A DNA stretch of 64,000 nucleotides, taken from assembly GCA_037446355.1 (NCBI GenBank), contig JBBIIT010000004.1, positions 1-64,000 on the forward strand, given 5' to 3'. The DNA comes from Roseiarcus sp037446355. GTDB lineage: Bacteria > Pseudomonadota > Alphaproteobacteria > Rhizobiales > Beijerinckiaceae. Every line of letters begins with the position of its first letter. The first letter of the stretch is position 1. The translations under genes were made by a program, and so were the position numbers. Below the pieces are notes generated by a model. The model ran no database searches. It saw only the letters and a program-made list of their open reading frames with translations, and was not told where the DNA came from. Positions 7,865 through 16,965 of the stretch are shown piece after piece.

Positions 7865-9553
7865 CTACCCCGCCCGCTTCTTCGCCTCTTCCTCGTAGAG
7901 CTCCTTCTTCGACAGCTTGCCGACGAGCGTGCGCGGAAGCTCCGGGCGGATTTCGAGCGCTGCGATCATCTCATGCTTGCCGAGCTTGTCCTTCAGGAAC
8001 GCTTTCATCTCTTCCAGCGACATCGGCGTCGCGCCGGGTTTGAGTTTGACGAAGGCTTTGGCGGCCTGGCCGCGATATTCGTCGGGCACGCCGATAACGC
8101 TCACCGCCTCAACGGCGGGGTGCTGGTAGATCGCCTCCTCGATGTTGCGGGGATATACGTTGAAACCGCCGCTTAGGATCATGTCCTTGGTGCGGTCGAC
8201 GATGTAGATGTAGCCGTCCTCGTCCATGTAGCCGACGTCGCCGGTGCGCATGTAGCCGTCCGGGGTCATGATCTCCGCCGTGGCCTTCGGATTCTTCCAA
8301 TAGCCCTGCATCACGTTGGGGCCACGCAGGCAGATTTCGCCGCGCTGCCCACGCGGGACATAGGTCTTGCCATCGTCGACGCTGAGGAATTTGAAATCGA
8401 TGCCCGCTTGCGGCACTCCGCAGGAGCCCGCCTTCTGCTTGCCGGGCACGGGCGTAAAGGTGCCGATCGCCGCCGTCTCGGTCATGCCCCAACCCTCGGC
8501 GAGACGACAGCCGCTGAATTTCTCGAACGCGTTCTGAACCTCTAGAGGCAGCGGCGCGCCGCCGGAATTGCAGGACTTTAGCGAGCGCAGATCGGCGCCC
8601 TTGGCCTTGGGATGATGCAGCATCGCCACGAACATCGTCGGCACGCCCGGAAAAAGGCTGATCTTTTTCGCCTCGATCTCCTTGATCGCCGCCTCGGGAT
8701 CGAAGCGCACATGCAACACGATCTCCGCGCCCAGGCGCAGCCCTAGCAGCATGACGACGGTCAGCGCGTAAATGTGGAACGGCGGCAGCACGCCGAGCAC
8801 ACGCTCCGCGCCCGGCGTCAGGATCGGTTTCGTCGTCTGCATACACTGCGAGACGGCGGCGGTGAGATTGGCATGGGTGAGGACGGCGCCCTTGGGCAGG
8901 CCCGTGGTGCCGCCGGTATATTGCAGCACCGCGATCGTCTGGGCGGGATCGGCGACAGGATGGCGCGTCGGCGCGCCGTCGTTGTCAATGAGCGAAGCGA
9001 AGGCGACGTGACGCGGATCGGGCGTGGCGTCGGCGAGTTGTTTGCCCGCCGCCAGATGCGCGCGCACGCCCTGCGGCTGCGCCGAGAATTCTGCAAGATC
9101 GCCGATAACGAGATGCTTCACGCGGGTTTTGCCGAGAAGGCCAGACATTTGCGGATAGAGCGCGGCGAGGTCGAGCGTGACGAGAATGTCGGTCTCGCTG
9201 TCAGCAACCTTATGCTCGAGCACCTTCTCCGCGTCGAGCGGGGAATAATTGACGACGACGCCGCCCGCGCGCAGCACGCCGAAGAAGGCGATGGGGTAAT
9301 GCGGAGAATTGGGCAGATAGAGCCCGACATGCACGCCCGGCCCGACGCCGAGATTCTGAAGGCCCTTGGCCGCGCGGTCGGCGAGCCCGTCGAGTTCGGC
9401 ATAGGTTATTGTGCGCCCCATGAATTCGAGCGCGGCGTTCCCAGGCCATCGTCTCGCCGACTGGCTCAGAATTTCCGCAACCGCCGAGGTTTCCAGCGCC
9501 GCATTCCAGTCGACCCCGGGCGGATAGGACTTGATCCACGGATGGTCCGACAT
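7865..9553 (-). CDS. Long-chain fatty-acid/dicarboxylate CoA ligase (AMP-forming)
   Basis: 562 residues of the ANL superfamily. The AMP-binding P-loop is YTGGTTGLPKGAVLTHANL; the A5 motif is AEGWGMTETAA; the A7-A8 motifs are YMRTGDVGYMDEDGYIYIVDRTKDMILSG (split across the hinge), with GGFNVYPRNIEEAI after it; the catalytic A10 lysine lies in PRTLVGKLSKKEL. It activates a carboxylate to acyl-AMP and then acyl-CoA. FadD/PimA-like length and motifs suggest medium- or long-chain substrates. It is divergent from the epoxide hydrolase/CYP102 operon with 136 bases between, so oxidised fatty acids may be its substrates (inference). Confidence 0.93.
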   Translation of the reverse strand: MSDHPWIKSYPPGVDWNAALETSAVAEILSQSARRWPGNAALEFMGRTITYAELDGLADRAAKGLQNLGVGPGVHVGLYLPNSPHYPIAFFGVLRAGGVVVNYSPLDAEKVLEHKVADSETDILVTLDLAALYPQMSGLLGKTRVKHLVIGDLAEFSAQPQGVRAHLAAGKQLADATPDPRHVAFASLIDNDGAPTRHPVADPAQTIAVLQYTGGTTGLPKGAVLTHANLTAAVSQCMQTTKPILTPGAERVLGVLPPFHIYALTVVMLLGLRLGAEIVLHVRFDPEAAIKEIEAKKISLFPGVPTMFVAMLHHPKAKGADLRSLKSCNSGGAPLPLEVQNAFEKFSGCRLAEGWGMTETAAIGTFTPVPGKQKAGSCGVPQAGIDFKFLSVDDGKTYVPRGQRGEICLRGPNVMQGYWKNPKATAEIMTPDGYMRTGDVGYMDEDGYIYIVDRTKDMILSGGFNVYPRNIEEAIYQHPAVEAVSVIGVPDEYRGQAAKAFVKLKPGATPMSLEEMKAFLKDKLGKHEMIAALEIRPELPRTLVGKLSKKELYEEEAKKRAG

Positions 9554-9689
9554 GCCTTCCTCCCGAGCGCGCGCCTTGCCGACGACCGACCGTCTTTAGC
9601 ACAAAAGCGCGGCGCGCGAAGCGCCGCGACGCGCCATTGCCTAAGCTCGTGGCGACGTGCACATTGATCCCCGCCCCAGGGAGGTTCGC

Positions 9690-10697
9690 ATGCCCGTCAT
9701 GCCGCCGATTCAGTTCGCCGACGTCAACGGCATTCGCATGGGCTTTTACGAAGCCGGCCCGAAAAGTGATACGCCGCCGCTGGTGCTCTGTCATGGTTGG
9801 CCCGAGATCGCCTATAGTTGGCGCCATCAGATCGAGACGTTGAGCGCGGCGGGCGTGCGTGTGATCGCGCCCGACATGCGCGGCTATGGCGCGAGCGAGC
9901 GTCCCGAAGCCGTCGAGGCCTACGACATCGAACATCTGACCGGCGATCTTGTCGGCCTGCTCGATCATCTGAAGATTGACAAGGCGATCTTCGTTGGTCA
10001 CGACTGGGGCGGGTTCGTCGTCTGGCAGATGCCATTGCGTCATCTCGCGCGCACCGCCGGGGTCATCGGAATCAACACGCCTCATTCCGATCGCGCCCCG
10101 ATCGACCCGATTCAGATCTACCGCAGGCGCTTCGGCGACAGCATGTATATTGTGCAGTTCCAGGCGCTCGACCGCGCGCCCGACCGCATCTTCGCCGAAA
10201 ATGTCGAGAAACTGTTCGACTTCATGATGCGCGCGCCGCCCGTCGGCCGCACCGCGCCCCCCGACGCTCCGGCGGCCGAAGCCGGCGTCGGCGCCTCGCC
10301 CAAGCTCAATCTGGCCTTTCCGCAGATCGTGGCGGCCTATGACCCCTCGCTCGATCCGCGCGCGAAACTGCTGACGCCCGAGGAGATGAGCAATTACGTC
10401 GAGAATTTCCGCAAGACCGGCTTCACCGGCGGCATCAACTGGTATCGCAACATTACCCGCAATTGGGAACGCGCGGCGGGCCTCGATCATACAGTGCGGG
10501 TTCCGAGTCTTATGATCATGGCCGAACTCGATCCCGTGCTGCCGCCCTCGGCGGCGGAGGGGATGGAGAAAATCGTTCCCGATCTCGAAAAATATCTGGT
10601 CCAAGGCAGCGGTCACTGGACGCCGCAGGAACGGCCCGACGAAGTCAGCGAGAAAATCCTGGAATGGCGACGCCGGCGTTTCGGCGGCGGGAGGTAA
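9690..10697 (+). CDS. Alpha/beta hydrolase, epoxide hydrolase type
   Basis: 335 residues from the ATG at 9690, which has GGGAGG five bases upstream. The oxyanion-hole motif LCHGWPE and the nucleophile elbow GHDWGG (Asp nucleophile) are those of soluble epoxide hydrolases. A cap-domain region contains YRNITRNW, matching a substrate-activating tyrosine position. The acid is probably in MAELDPV and the catalytic His in GSGHWTPQERP. It would hydrolyse an epoxide to a vicinal diol in the cytosol. Six bases separate it from the CYP102 gene, whose ribosome site lies in the end of this gene, so the two are cotranscribed. Fluoroacetate dehalogenases are close relatives and cannot be fully excluded. 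Confidence 0.9.
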   Translation: MPVMPPIQFADVNGIRMGFYEAGPKSDTPPLVLCHGWPEIAYSWRHQIETLSAAGVRVIAPDMRGYGASERPEAVEAYDIEHLTGDLVGLLDHLKIDKAIFVGHDWGGFVVWQMPLRHLARTAGVIGINTPHSDRAPIDPIQIYRRRFGDSMYIVQFQALDRAPDRIFAENVEKLFDFMMRAPPVGRTAPPDAPAAEAGVGASPKLNLAFPQIVAAYDPSLDPRAKLLTPEEMSNYVENFRKTGFTGGINWYRNITRNWERAAGLDHTVRVPSLMIMAELDPVLPPSAAEGMEKIVPDLEKYLVQGSGHWTPQERPDEVSEKILEWRRRRFGGGR

Positions 10698-10703
10698 TAC
10701 GAA

Positions 10704-13700
10704 ATGGCGTCCGGCAATCCGCTCGCTCCGATCCCGCATCCGCCGAAAACGCCTGTCGTCGGCAACATGCTGTCGATCGACTCCAAGGCGCCAGCGCAAC
10801 ATCTGGCGCGCCTGGCCAAGGAATACGGCCCGATCTATTGGCTCGACATGATGGGCGTGCCGATGGTGATTGTCTCTGGCGCCGATCTTGTCGACGAGAT
10901 CAGCGATACATCGCGTTTCGACAAGGCCGTGCGTGGACCGCTGCGACGCATCCGCGCTTTAGCGGGCGACGGGCTTTTCACCGCGGATTCCAACGAGCCG
11001 AACTGGAGCAAGGCGCATAACATCCTGCTGGCGCCGTTCAGCAATCGGGCGATGCAGACCTACCATCCGATGATGGTCGACATCGCCGATCAACTCGTGA
11101 AGAAGTGGGAGCGCCTGAACGCCGACGACGAGATCGACGTCGTCCACGACATGACCGCGCTGACGCTGGACACGATCGGGCTCTGCGGCTTCGACTATCG
11201 ATTCAACTCGTTCTACCGGCGCGACTATCATCCTTACGTCGAGGCGCTGGTGCGCTCACTCGAGACCGTGATGATGACGCGCGGCCTGCCGTTCGAGGGC
11301 CTGTTCATGCGCGAGCGGCGGCAGCACCTCGATGTCGACATCGCCTTCATGAACAAGATGGTCGACGAGATCGTCGCCGAGCGGCGCAAACAGTCCGACG
11401 CGGCAGGCGGCAAGCTCGATCTCCTCAATTCGATGATGAAGGGCGTCGACCGCGCCAGCGGGGAACAGCTCGACGACATCAACATCCGCTATCAGATCAC
11501 GACCTTCCTGATCGCCGGACACGAGACCACGAGCGGACTTCTTTCCTGCTCGCTTTATGCGCTGCTGAAGAACCCCGATGTGCTCGCGAACGCCTATGCC
11601 GAAGTCGATCGCGTTCTGGGCGCTGATCTTGGCGCACGCCCGACCTATCAACAAGTGACGCAGCTTTCCTACATCCAGCAGATTTTGAAGGAGGCGCTGC
11701 GCCTCTGGCCGCCGGCGCCCGCCTATGGCGTCAGCCCGCTCAAGGATGAGACGATCGGCGGCAAATACGCGCTGAAGCGGCGCACCTTCGTCTCCGTTCT
11801 AACGCTGGCGCTTCACCGCGATCCCAATGTGTGGGGACCGCATCCCGACGCCTTCGATCCCGAAAATTTTTCGCGCGAAGCGGAGGCCAAACGGCCGCTC
11901 AACGCCTGGAAGCCGTTCGGCAACGGCACCCGCGCCTGCATCGGGCGAGGCTTCGCGATGCACGAAGCCGCGCTCGCGCTCGGCATGATCCTGCAGCGCT
12001 TCGAGTTGATCGACCACACTCGCTATCAAATGACGCTGAAAGAGACGCTGACCATCAAACCCGACGGCTTCAAGATCAAGGTCAGGCCGCGGCTTGACGC
12101 GGAGCGGGCCGGCGCGGCTCCGCAAGCCGTCGAGCCAAGCGAGAGCGGTGCGCAGCCAATCGCCCGCGTGCGCTCCGGCCACAATACGCCGCTGCTCGCG
12201 CTCTACGGCTCCAACCTCGGCACGGCCGAAGAGCTGGCGCTGCGCGTCGCCGATCTCGCCGCCGTCAATGGCTTCGCCGCCAAGGCGGCGCCGCTGGACG
12301 AGGCTGTCGGTCATTTGCCCACCGAAGGGGGCGTCGTCATATTCTGCGCGTCCTACAATGGCGCGCCGCCTGACAACGCGGCGAAGTTTGTCAATTGGGT
12401 CGGGTCCGATCTTGCCAAAGACGCTTTCGCCGGCGTGCGCTACGCGGTGTTCGGCTGCGGCAACAGCGATTGGGCGGCGACCTATCAGTCCGTGCCGCGA
12501 CGGATCGACGAACAACTTTCCGCGCATGGCGCGCGGCGCGTCTTCGAGCGCGGCGAAGGCGACGCGCGCGAAGACCTCAGCGGCGCGTTCGAGGCCTGGT
12601 TCGCGAAATTGCGCCCGCTCGCAGCGAAGGAGCTTGGCGTCGAAGTCGAATTCGGCTCGGGGGCGGACGCCGGACCGCTTTACAGCGTGGAGCCTTTGGC
12701 GTCGACGCCGCTCGGCGCCCCCGCGCTGATCGGCGCCGCGCTGCCGCTGAAGTTGCTTGTCAACCGCGAATTGCAGAACCGGAGCGGACCCAACGCTTCC
12801 GTGCGTTCGACGCGGCACATCGAAGTCGAATTGCCGCCTGGCGTCAGCTATCGCCCCGGCGATCACCTGAGCGTCGCGCCGCGCAATGATCCGACATTGG
12901 TGGATTCGGTGGCGCGGCGGTTCGGTTTTCTGCCGAGCGATCCCATCCGCCTGAAGGCGGCGGAAGGGCGGCGCGCGCAATTGCCGGTCGGCGAGGCGAT
13001 TACGGTCGGTCGCCTGCTGACGGAGTTCGTCGAGTTGCAGCAGACCGCGACGCGCAAGCAGATACAGGGCATGGCTTCGGCGACGCGTTGTCCCGTCACC
13101 AAGCCGAAGCTCGCCGCGCTTGTCGGCGAAGACGACGCGTCAGCCGAGCTTTATCGCGCCGAGGTGCTGTCGAAGCGCCGATCCGCGTTCGATCTCCTGC
13201 TTCAATATCCCGCCTGCGAATGGCCGTTCGCGGCGTTCCTGGAATCGCTGTCACCGTTGGCGCCGCGCTATTATTCCATCTCTTCGGCGCCGGCCGCGGA
13301 CGGCCGGGCGTGCAGCGTCACCGTCGGCGTCGTCGATGGGCCGGCCTCCTCGGGCGACGGCGTCTTCAAGGGCGCCTGCTCCAATTTTTTGGCGACACGC
13401 CGCGAGGGCGACGTCATCCATGCGAGCATTCGCGAAACCAAGGCGGGCTTCCGCCTGCCCGACGATCCCGCGACGCCGCTCATCATGATCGGGCCGGGCT
13501 CCGGGCTCGCGCCTTTTCGCGGTTTCCTGCGCGCTCGCGCCGCGCTGAAACAGGCAGGAACCAAGCTTGGGCCGGCGATGCTGTTCTTCGGCTGTCGCCA
13601 CCCCGAGCAGGATTTTCTCTACGCCGACGAGCTGCGCGGCTATGCGGCCGGCGGCGAAGTCGAACTCCATGTCGCGTTCTCGCGCGCGGGCGACCCCAAG

Positions 13701-13934
13701 ACCTACGTGCAAGATTTAATCTCGCGCGAGGCGGCGCGCGTGGGCGAATTGATCGACAGGGGCGCGGTGATATTCGTGTGCGGCGACGGTTCAAGAATGG
13801 AACCGGACGTGCGTCGGGCCTTGCTGCGCCTTTACCGCGAGCGCGAGAACGCCGACGAAAGCGCCGCGCAACGCTGGCTCGACGATTTCGCGGCGAGCAA
13901 CCGTTACGTTCTGGACGTGTGGGCCGGCAATTGA
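10704..13934 (+). CDS. Self-sufficient cytochrome P450/NADPH-P450 reductase fusion (CYP102, BM3-like)
   Basis: 1076 residues in one chain. Residues ~1-460 are a P450: AGHETTSG (I helix, from residue 270), the ExxR motif in KEALRLWPPAPA, and the heme loop FGNGTRACIGRGFA with Cys412 as the iron ligand. Residues ~490-640 are a flavodoxin-like FMN domain (LYGSNLGTAEELA). Residues ~670-1076 are the FAD/NADPH reductase, with YRPGDHLSV, RYYSISSAP, GPGSGLAPFRGF and a C-terminal VWAGN. Family knowledge: CYP102 enzymes hydroxylate and epoxidise fatty acids with NADPH. Cotranscribed with an epoxide hydrolase. No frameshift seen. Confidence 0.97.
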   Translation: MASGNPLAPIPHPPKTPVVGNMLSIDSKAPAQHLARLAKEYGPIYWLDMMGVPMVIVSGADLVDEISDTSRFDKAVRGPLRRIRALAGDGLFTADSNEPNWSKAHNILLAPFSNRAMQTYHPMMVDIADQLVKKWERLNADDEIDVVHDMTALTLDTIGLCGFDYRFNSFYRRDYHPYVEALVRSLETVMMTRGLPFEGLFMRERRQHLDVDIAFMNKMVDEIVAERRKQSDAAGGKLDLLNSMMKGVDRASGEQLDDINIRYQITTFLIAGHETTSGLLSCSLYALLKNPDVLANAYAEVDRVLGADLGARPTYQQVTQLSYIQQILKEALRLWPPAPAYGVSPLKDETIGGKYALKRRTFVSVLTLALHRDPNVWGPHPDAFDPENFSREAEAKRPLNAWKPFGNGTRACIGRGFAMHEAALALGMILQRFELIDHTRYQMTLKETLTIKPDGFKIKVRPRLDAERAGAAPQAVEPSESGAQPIARVRSGHNTPLLALYGSNLGTAEELALRVADLAAVNGFAAKAAPLDEAVGHLPTEGGVVIFCASYNGAPPDNAAKFVNWVGSDLAKDAFAGVRYAVFGCGNSDWAATYQSVPRRIDEQLSAHGARRVFERGEGDAREDLSGAFEAWFAKLRPLAAKELGVEVEFGSGADAGPLYSVEPLASTPLGAPALIGAALPLKLLVNRELQNRSGPNASVRSTRHIEVELPPGVSYRPGDHLSVAPRNDPTLVDSVARRFGFLPSDPIRLKAAEGRRAQLPVGEAITVGRLLTEFVELQQTATRKQIQGMASATRCPVTKPKLAALVGEDDASAELYRAEVLSKRRSAFDLLLQYPACEWPFAAFLESLSPLAPRYYSISSAPAADGRACSVTVGVVDGPASSGDGVFKGACSNFLATRREGDVIHASIRETKAGFRLPDDPATPLIMIGPGSGLAPFRGFLRARAALKQAGTKLGPAMLFFGCRHPEQDFLYADELRGYAAGGEVELHVAFSRAGDPKTYVQDLISREAARVGELIDRGAVIFVCGDGSRMEPDVRRALLRLYRERENADESAAQRWLDDFAASNRYVLDVWAGN

Positions 13935-13935
13935 G

Positions 13936-13973
13936 CCCACGCGCCGGCGCCAGATCGGCGTTTCGCGCGTGGG
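13936..13973. terminator. Hairpin between convergent genes
   Basis: Arms CCCACGCGC and GCGCGTGGG (9 bp) enclose 20 bases that can themselves pair in part. It starts one base after the P450 stop and ends 16 bases before the stop of the convergent hypothetical gene, so it can serve both. There is no clear T-run. Confidence 0.5.
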
Positions 13974-13989
13974 TCGGAAGCGAAAGCTG

Positions 13990-14331
13990 TTAATGCAGCC
14001 TCGCTGCGGCTTTGGCGTTCGTGCCGAGTTCGCTCCAACGCCATCTGGACACCGCGCGCGCCAGACTGCGCGACTCCTTGTGCGCGCGCCGCAATTGGCA
14101 AACATAACTGACGGCGCCTTCGAGTTTTCGAAACTCGTCGGCGAAATCGAAGCCGCGGAACGCGGCCTGCTCCGCCTTGTCCACCAACGCGCGGAGCCGA
14201 AGCGCGATCGCCGCATTCTGGAACACGAGCAAGTCCCGACAGGCCTGCGCCGAATGACGAGTAACATCAGTAACAATGGGAATCGGGGTCTTGGCCCCCG
14301 CGACGGCAATATCAGATTGTGCGAACTTCAT
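13990..14331 (-). CDS. Conserved-looking hypothetical protein
   Basis: 113 residues starting MKFAQSDIAVAGAKTPIPIV, chosen because GGAG lies 7-10 bases upstream of this ATG; the in-frame ORF extends to 14382. The sequence is mainly helical (HSAQACRDLLVFQNAAIALRL, FADEFRKLEGAVSYVCQL) with a basic C-terminus. No family recognised, no membrane segment, no signal peptide. It is convergent with the P450 gene. Composition is protein-like rather than the Arg/Ala/Pro-rich shadow type, but existence rests on the start context and composition only. Confidence 0.5.
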   Translation of the reverse strand: MKFAQSDIAVAGAKTPIPIVTDVTRHSAQACRDLLVFQNAAIALRLRALVDKAEQAAFRGFDFADEFRKLEGAVSYVCQLRRAHKESRSLARAVSRWRWSELGTNAKAAARLH

Positions 14332-14764
14332 GTCGCGCTCCGAGTTGAGAACCTCTTCATCGAGGCGGGGCGAGCGTAACAACCTATAGGTGTATTTTGT
14401 CTAAATAAGAACCTTCATTCTCGCCATAGTTGAGATCGCGAGTGCAAATGGGAATAGGCCGCTCACCGCCGCCTCCCACGCTCGGGTTCGGCAAATAATC
14501 CCACATGGTGTGCGCGCGACCAAATCGTTCCGAAGCTGCGCTGGAATTCGTCGATCGCAGGCGCGAAAAGCACGCGAACCAGCACCACGCGCGGCGCTCC
14601 GCGAAGGGCGCCCCAACACGTCGTCCAGGCCCGGCCTCCGAAATTCTCTTGGGGTTGGATCGAATCTGGCGCCATAAGGGTCTATTCGGCGGCGATTTGC
14701 GACTTTCGGTTGCCCGCGCAGCGCCGTCCCGTCGCGAGGCCTCGCCATTAACGCGCCCCTGGAA
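14332..14764. other. Gap without a convincing gene
   Basis: About 430 bases. It holds a perfect 10-base palindrome, ACCTATAGGT (14382-14391), in an AT-richer patch 51 bases upstream of the hypothetical gene, which may be its promoter region. A 70-codon minus-strand ORF (14463-14675) has no ribosome site. No RNA gene recognised. Confidence 0.4.
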
Positions 14765-16879
14765 GTGACCCGTCGCCCATCGGTCTGCCCACACGACTGC
14801 CCGTCAGTGTGCGCGCTCGACGTCGAAATCGTCGGCAAAAATCGTATTGGCCGCATCCATGGCGCGGCGAGCCAGAGCTACACCTCGGGCGTCGTCTGCG
14901 CAAAAGTCGCGCGCTACGCCGAGCGCGTACACCACCCCGACCGCCTGACCCGCCCCTTGCGCCGCAATGGCCCGAAGGGGTCAGGGCAATTCGCGCCGAT
15001 CGACTGGAACGAGGCGCTCGACCGCGTCGCCGAGGCTTTTCTGAAGGCCGAGCGGGAGCACGGCGGCGAGAGCGTCTGGCCCTATTACTACGCCGGGACC
15101 ATGGGCCTGGTGATGCGCGACGGCGTCGAGCGGCTGACGCATGTGAAGAAATACTCGCGTTTCTTCGGCACCATTTGCGTCGGCGTCGCCTGGCCCGGCT
15201 ATATCGCCGGCACGGGCCGGATGACCGGCGCGAACTCCGCCGAAATCGCCAAATCGGATTGCGTCGTCATTTGGGGCACCAATGCGGTCGCAACCCAGGT
15301 GAATTTGATGACTCACGCGATACGCGCGCGTAAGGAGCGCGGCGCCAAGATCGTCGCTATCGACATCTACGATACCGAGACGATGCGCCAAGCCGATCTC
15401 GCGCTGCGGCTGAAGCCGGGCACAGATGGAGCGCTCGCCTGTGCGGTCATACATGTGCTCTTTCGCGACGGCCTCGCCGACCGCGCTTACATGGCCAAGT
15501 ACACCGACGCGCCCGAAGCGCTCGAAGCGCATGTGCGCAACCGCGATCCCACCTGGGCGAGCGCGATTACCGGCCTGCGGATCGAGGACATCGAGACGTT
15601 CGCGCATCTGGTTGGACGCAACAAGCGCACATTCTTCCGCCTCGGCTACGGCTTCTCGCGCCAGCGCAACGGCGCCGCCAATATGCACGCGGCGCTGTGC
15701 ATTCCCGCCGTCACAGGCGCCTGGGCGCATGAGGGCGGCGGCGCGCTACATTCGCAGAGCGGCATTTACAAGTTGGACAAGACGCTGAACGAAGGGCTCG
15801 ACGCGCGCGATGAAAGCGTGCGCCGGCTCGATCAATCGCGCGTCGGCGCCATCCTGACCGGAGACGCCGAGGCGCTGAAAGGCGGGGGGCCGGTCAAGGC
15901 GATGATCGTGCAGAACACCAATCCGCTGGTCGTCGCCCCCGATCAGGAGAAGGTGCGGCGCGGCTTTGCGCGCGAGGATCTGTTCGTCTGCGTGCATGAG
16001 CAGTTCATGACCGACACCGCGCGCTACGCCGACATCGTGCTGCCGGCGACAATGTTCCTTGAACACGACGACATCTATACCGCGAGCGCGCACGAGAACC
16101 TGCAATTCGCCCCAAAGGCGATCGATCCGCCGGAAGGCTGCCGCTCCAATCACGAAGTCATATCGGCGCTCGCCAAGCGCGTCGGCGCGGAGCATCCCGG
16201 TTTCGACATGAGCGCGCGCGAAATCGTCGATCAAATGCTGCGCGCGTCCGACCGAGGAACCGTCGCCGAGCTTGAAGCCTCACGCTGGCGCGATTGCTCC
16301 TTGCCGTTCGAGCAGGCGCATTTCCTCGACGGCTTCGCCCATCCCGACCGCAAGTTCCATTTCCGCGCGGATTGGCCGAACACCCCCTACAGCAACGACG
16401 GCCTGCGCGGCCCTTGGCGCGAAATGCCGGGCCTTCCGGATTACTGGGCGATCAACGAGGCGATCGACGCGAAACACCCCTACAAACTCGCGACATCGCC
16501 GGCCCGCAATTTTCTTAATTCTTCTTTCAACCAGACGGCGACCTCGCGGGCGCGCGAGCGCCGACCGACGGTTCTGATGCACCCCGATGACGCCGCGACG
16601 CTCGGCGTCAAGGACGGCGACGTCGTGCGCCTCGGCAACGCGCGCGGCGACACAAGATTGCATGTGCGACTGTTCGACGGCGCGACGCCGGGCGTCTTTA
16701 TCAGCGAAGGCTTGTGGGACAATTCTGCCTTTCTCGACCGTCGAGGGATCAACACCCTCACCGGCGACGACAGCGTCGCGCCTTTCGGCGGCGCCGCGTT
16801 CCACGACATTCACGTCTGGGCCGAGCGCATCGAGGCGGCGGCCGACGCAACGGCGGAAAGCGCCGCGCTCGCGCATTGA
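14765..16879 (+). CDS. Molybdopterin (bis-MGD) oxidoreductase, formate-dehydrogenase/polysulfide-reductase superfamily
   Basis: 704 residues with a GTG start. The N-terminal [4Fe-4S] motif is CPHDCPSVC plus Cys43 (C-x3-C-x3-C-x26-C). Molybdopterin-domain stretches include VVIWGTNAVATQVN, VAIDIYDTETMRQADLALRLKPGTDG (read as two pieces) and MIVQNTNPLVVAPDQ, and the C-terminal dinucleotide-binding beta-barrel contains VLMHPDDAATLGVKDGDVV. There is no Tat signal, so the enzyme is cytoplasmic, and no partner subunit is encoded nearby. Family knowledge: single-subunit members act on varied substrates. It is followed by an aldehyde dehydrogenase 86 bases downstream. Substrate not assignable. Confidence 0.9.
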   Translation: MTRRPSVCPHDCPSVCALDVEIVGKNRIGRIHGAASQSYTSGVVCAKVARYAERVHHPDRLTRPLRRNGPKGSGQFAPIDWNEALDRVAEAFLKAEREHGGESVWPYYYAGTMGLVMRDGVERLTHVKKYSRFFGTICVGVAWPGYIAGTGRMTGANSAEIAKSDCVVIWGTNAVATQVNLMTHAIRARKERGAKIVAIDIYDTETMRQADLALRLKPGTDGALACAVIHVLFRDGLADRAYMAKYTDAPEALEAHVRNRDPTWASAITGLRIEDIETFAHLVGRNKRTFFRLGYGFSRQRNGAANMHAALCIPAVTGAWAHEGGGALHSQSGIYKLDKTLNEGLDARDESVRRLDQSRVGAILTGDAEALKGGGPVKAMIVQNTNPLVVAPDQEKVRRGFAREDLFVCVHEQFMTDTARYADIVLPATMFLEHDDIYTASAHENLQFAPKAIDPPEGCRSNHEVISALAKRVGAEHPGFDMSAREIVDQMLRASDRGTVAELEASRWRDCSLPFEQAHFLDGFAHPDRKFHFRADWPNTPYSNDGLRGPWREMPGLPDYWAINEAIDAKHPYKLATSPARNFLNSSFNQTATSRARERRPTVLMHPDDAATLGVKDGDVVRLGNARGDTRLHVRLFDGATPGVFISEGLWDNSAFLDRRGINTLTGDDSVAPFGGAAFHDIHVWAERIEAAADATAESAALAH

Positions 16880-16965
16880 CGCAAAGCTAATTAGCGAAAA
16901 TCGGCTTCCCCGAGCGGCGCGAAATCCGCTAAGTAGGCGCCGACCTACGCCATGGAGTCTATGGA

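Noticed and set aside
14463..14675. 70-codon minus-strand ORF in the gap upstream of the molybdoenzyme
   Set aside because: No ribosome site, no recognisable motif, and Arg-rich composition typical of chance frames in GC-rich DNA.
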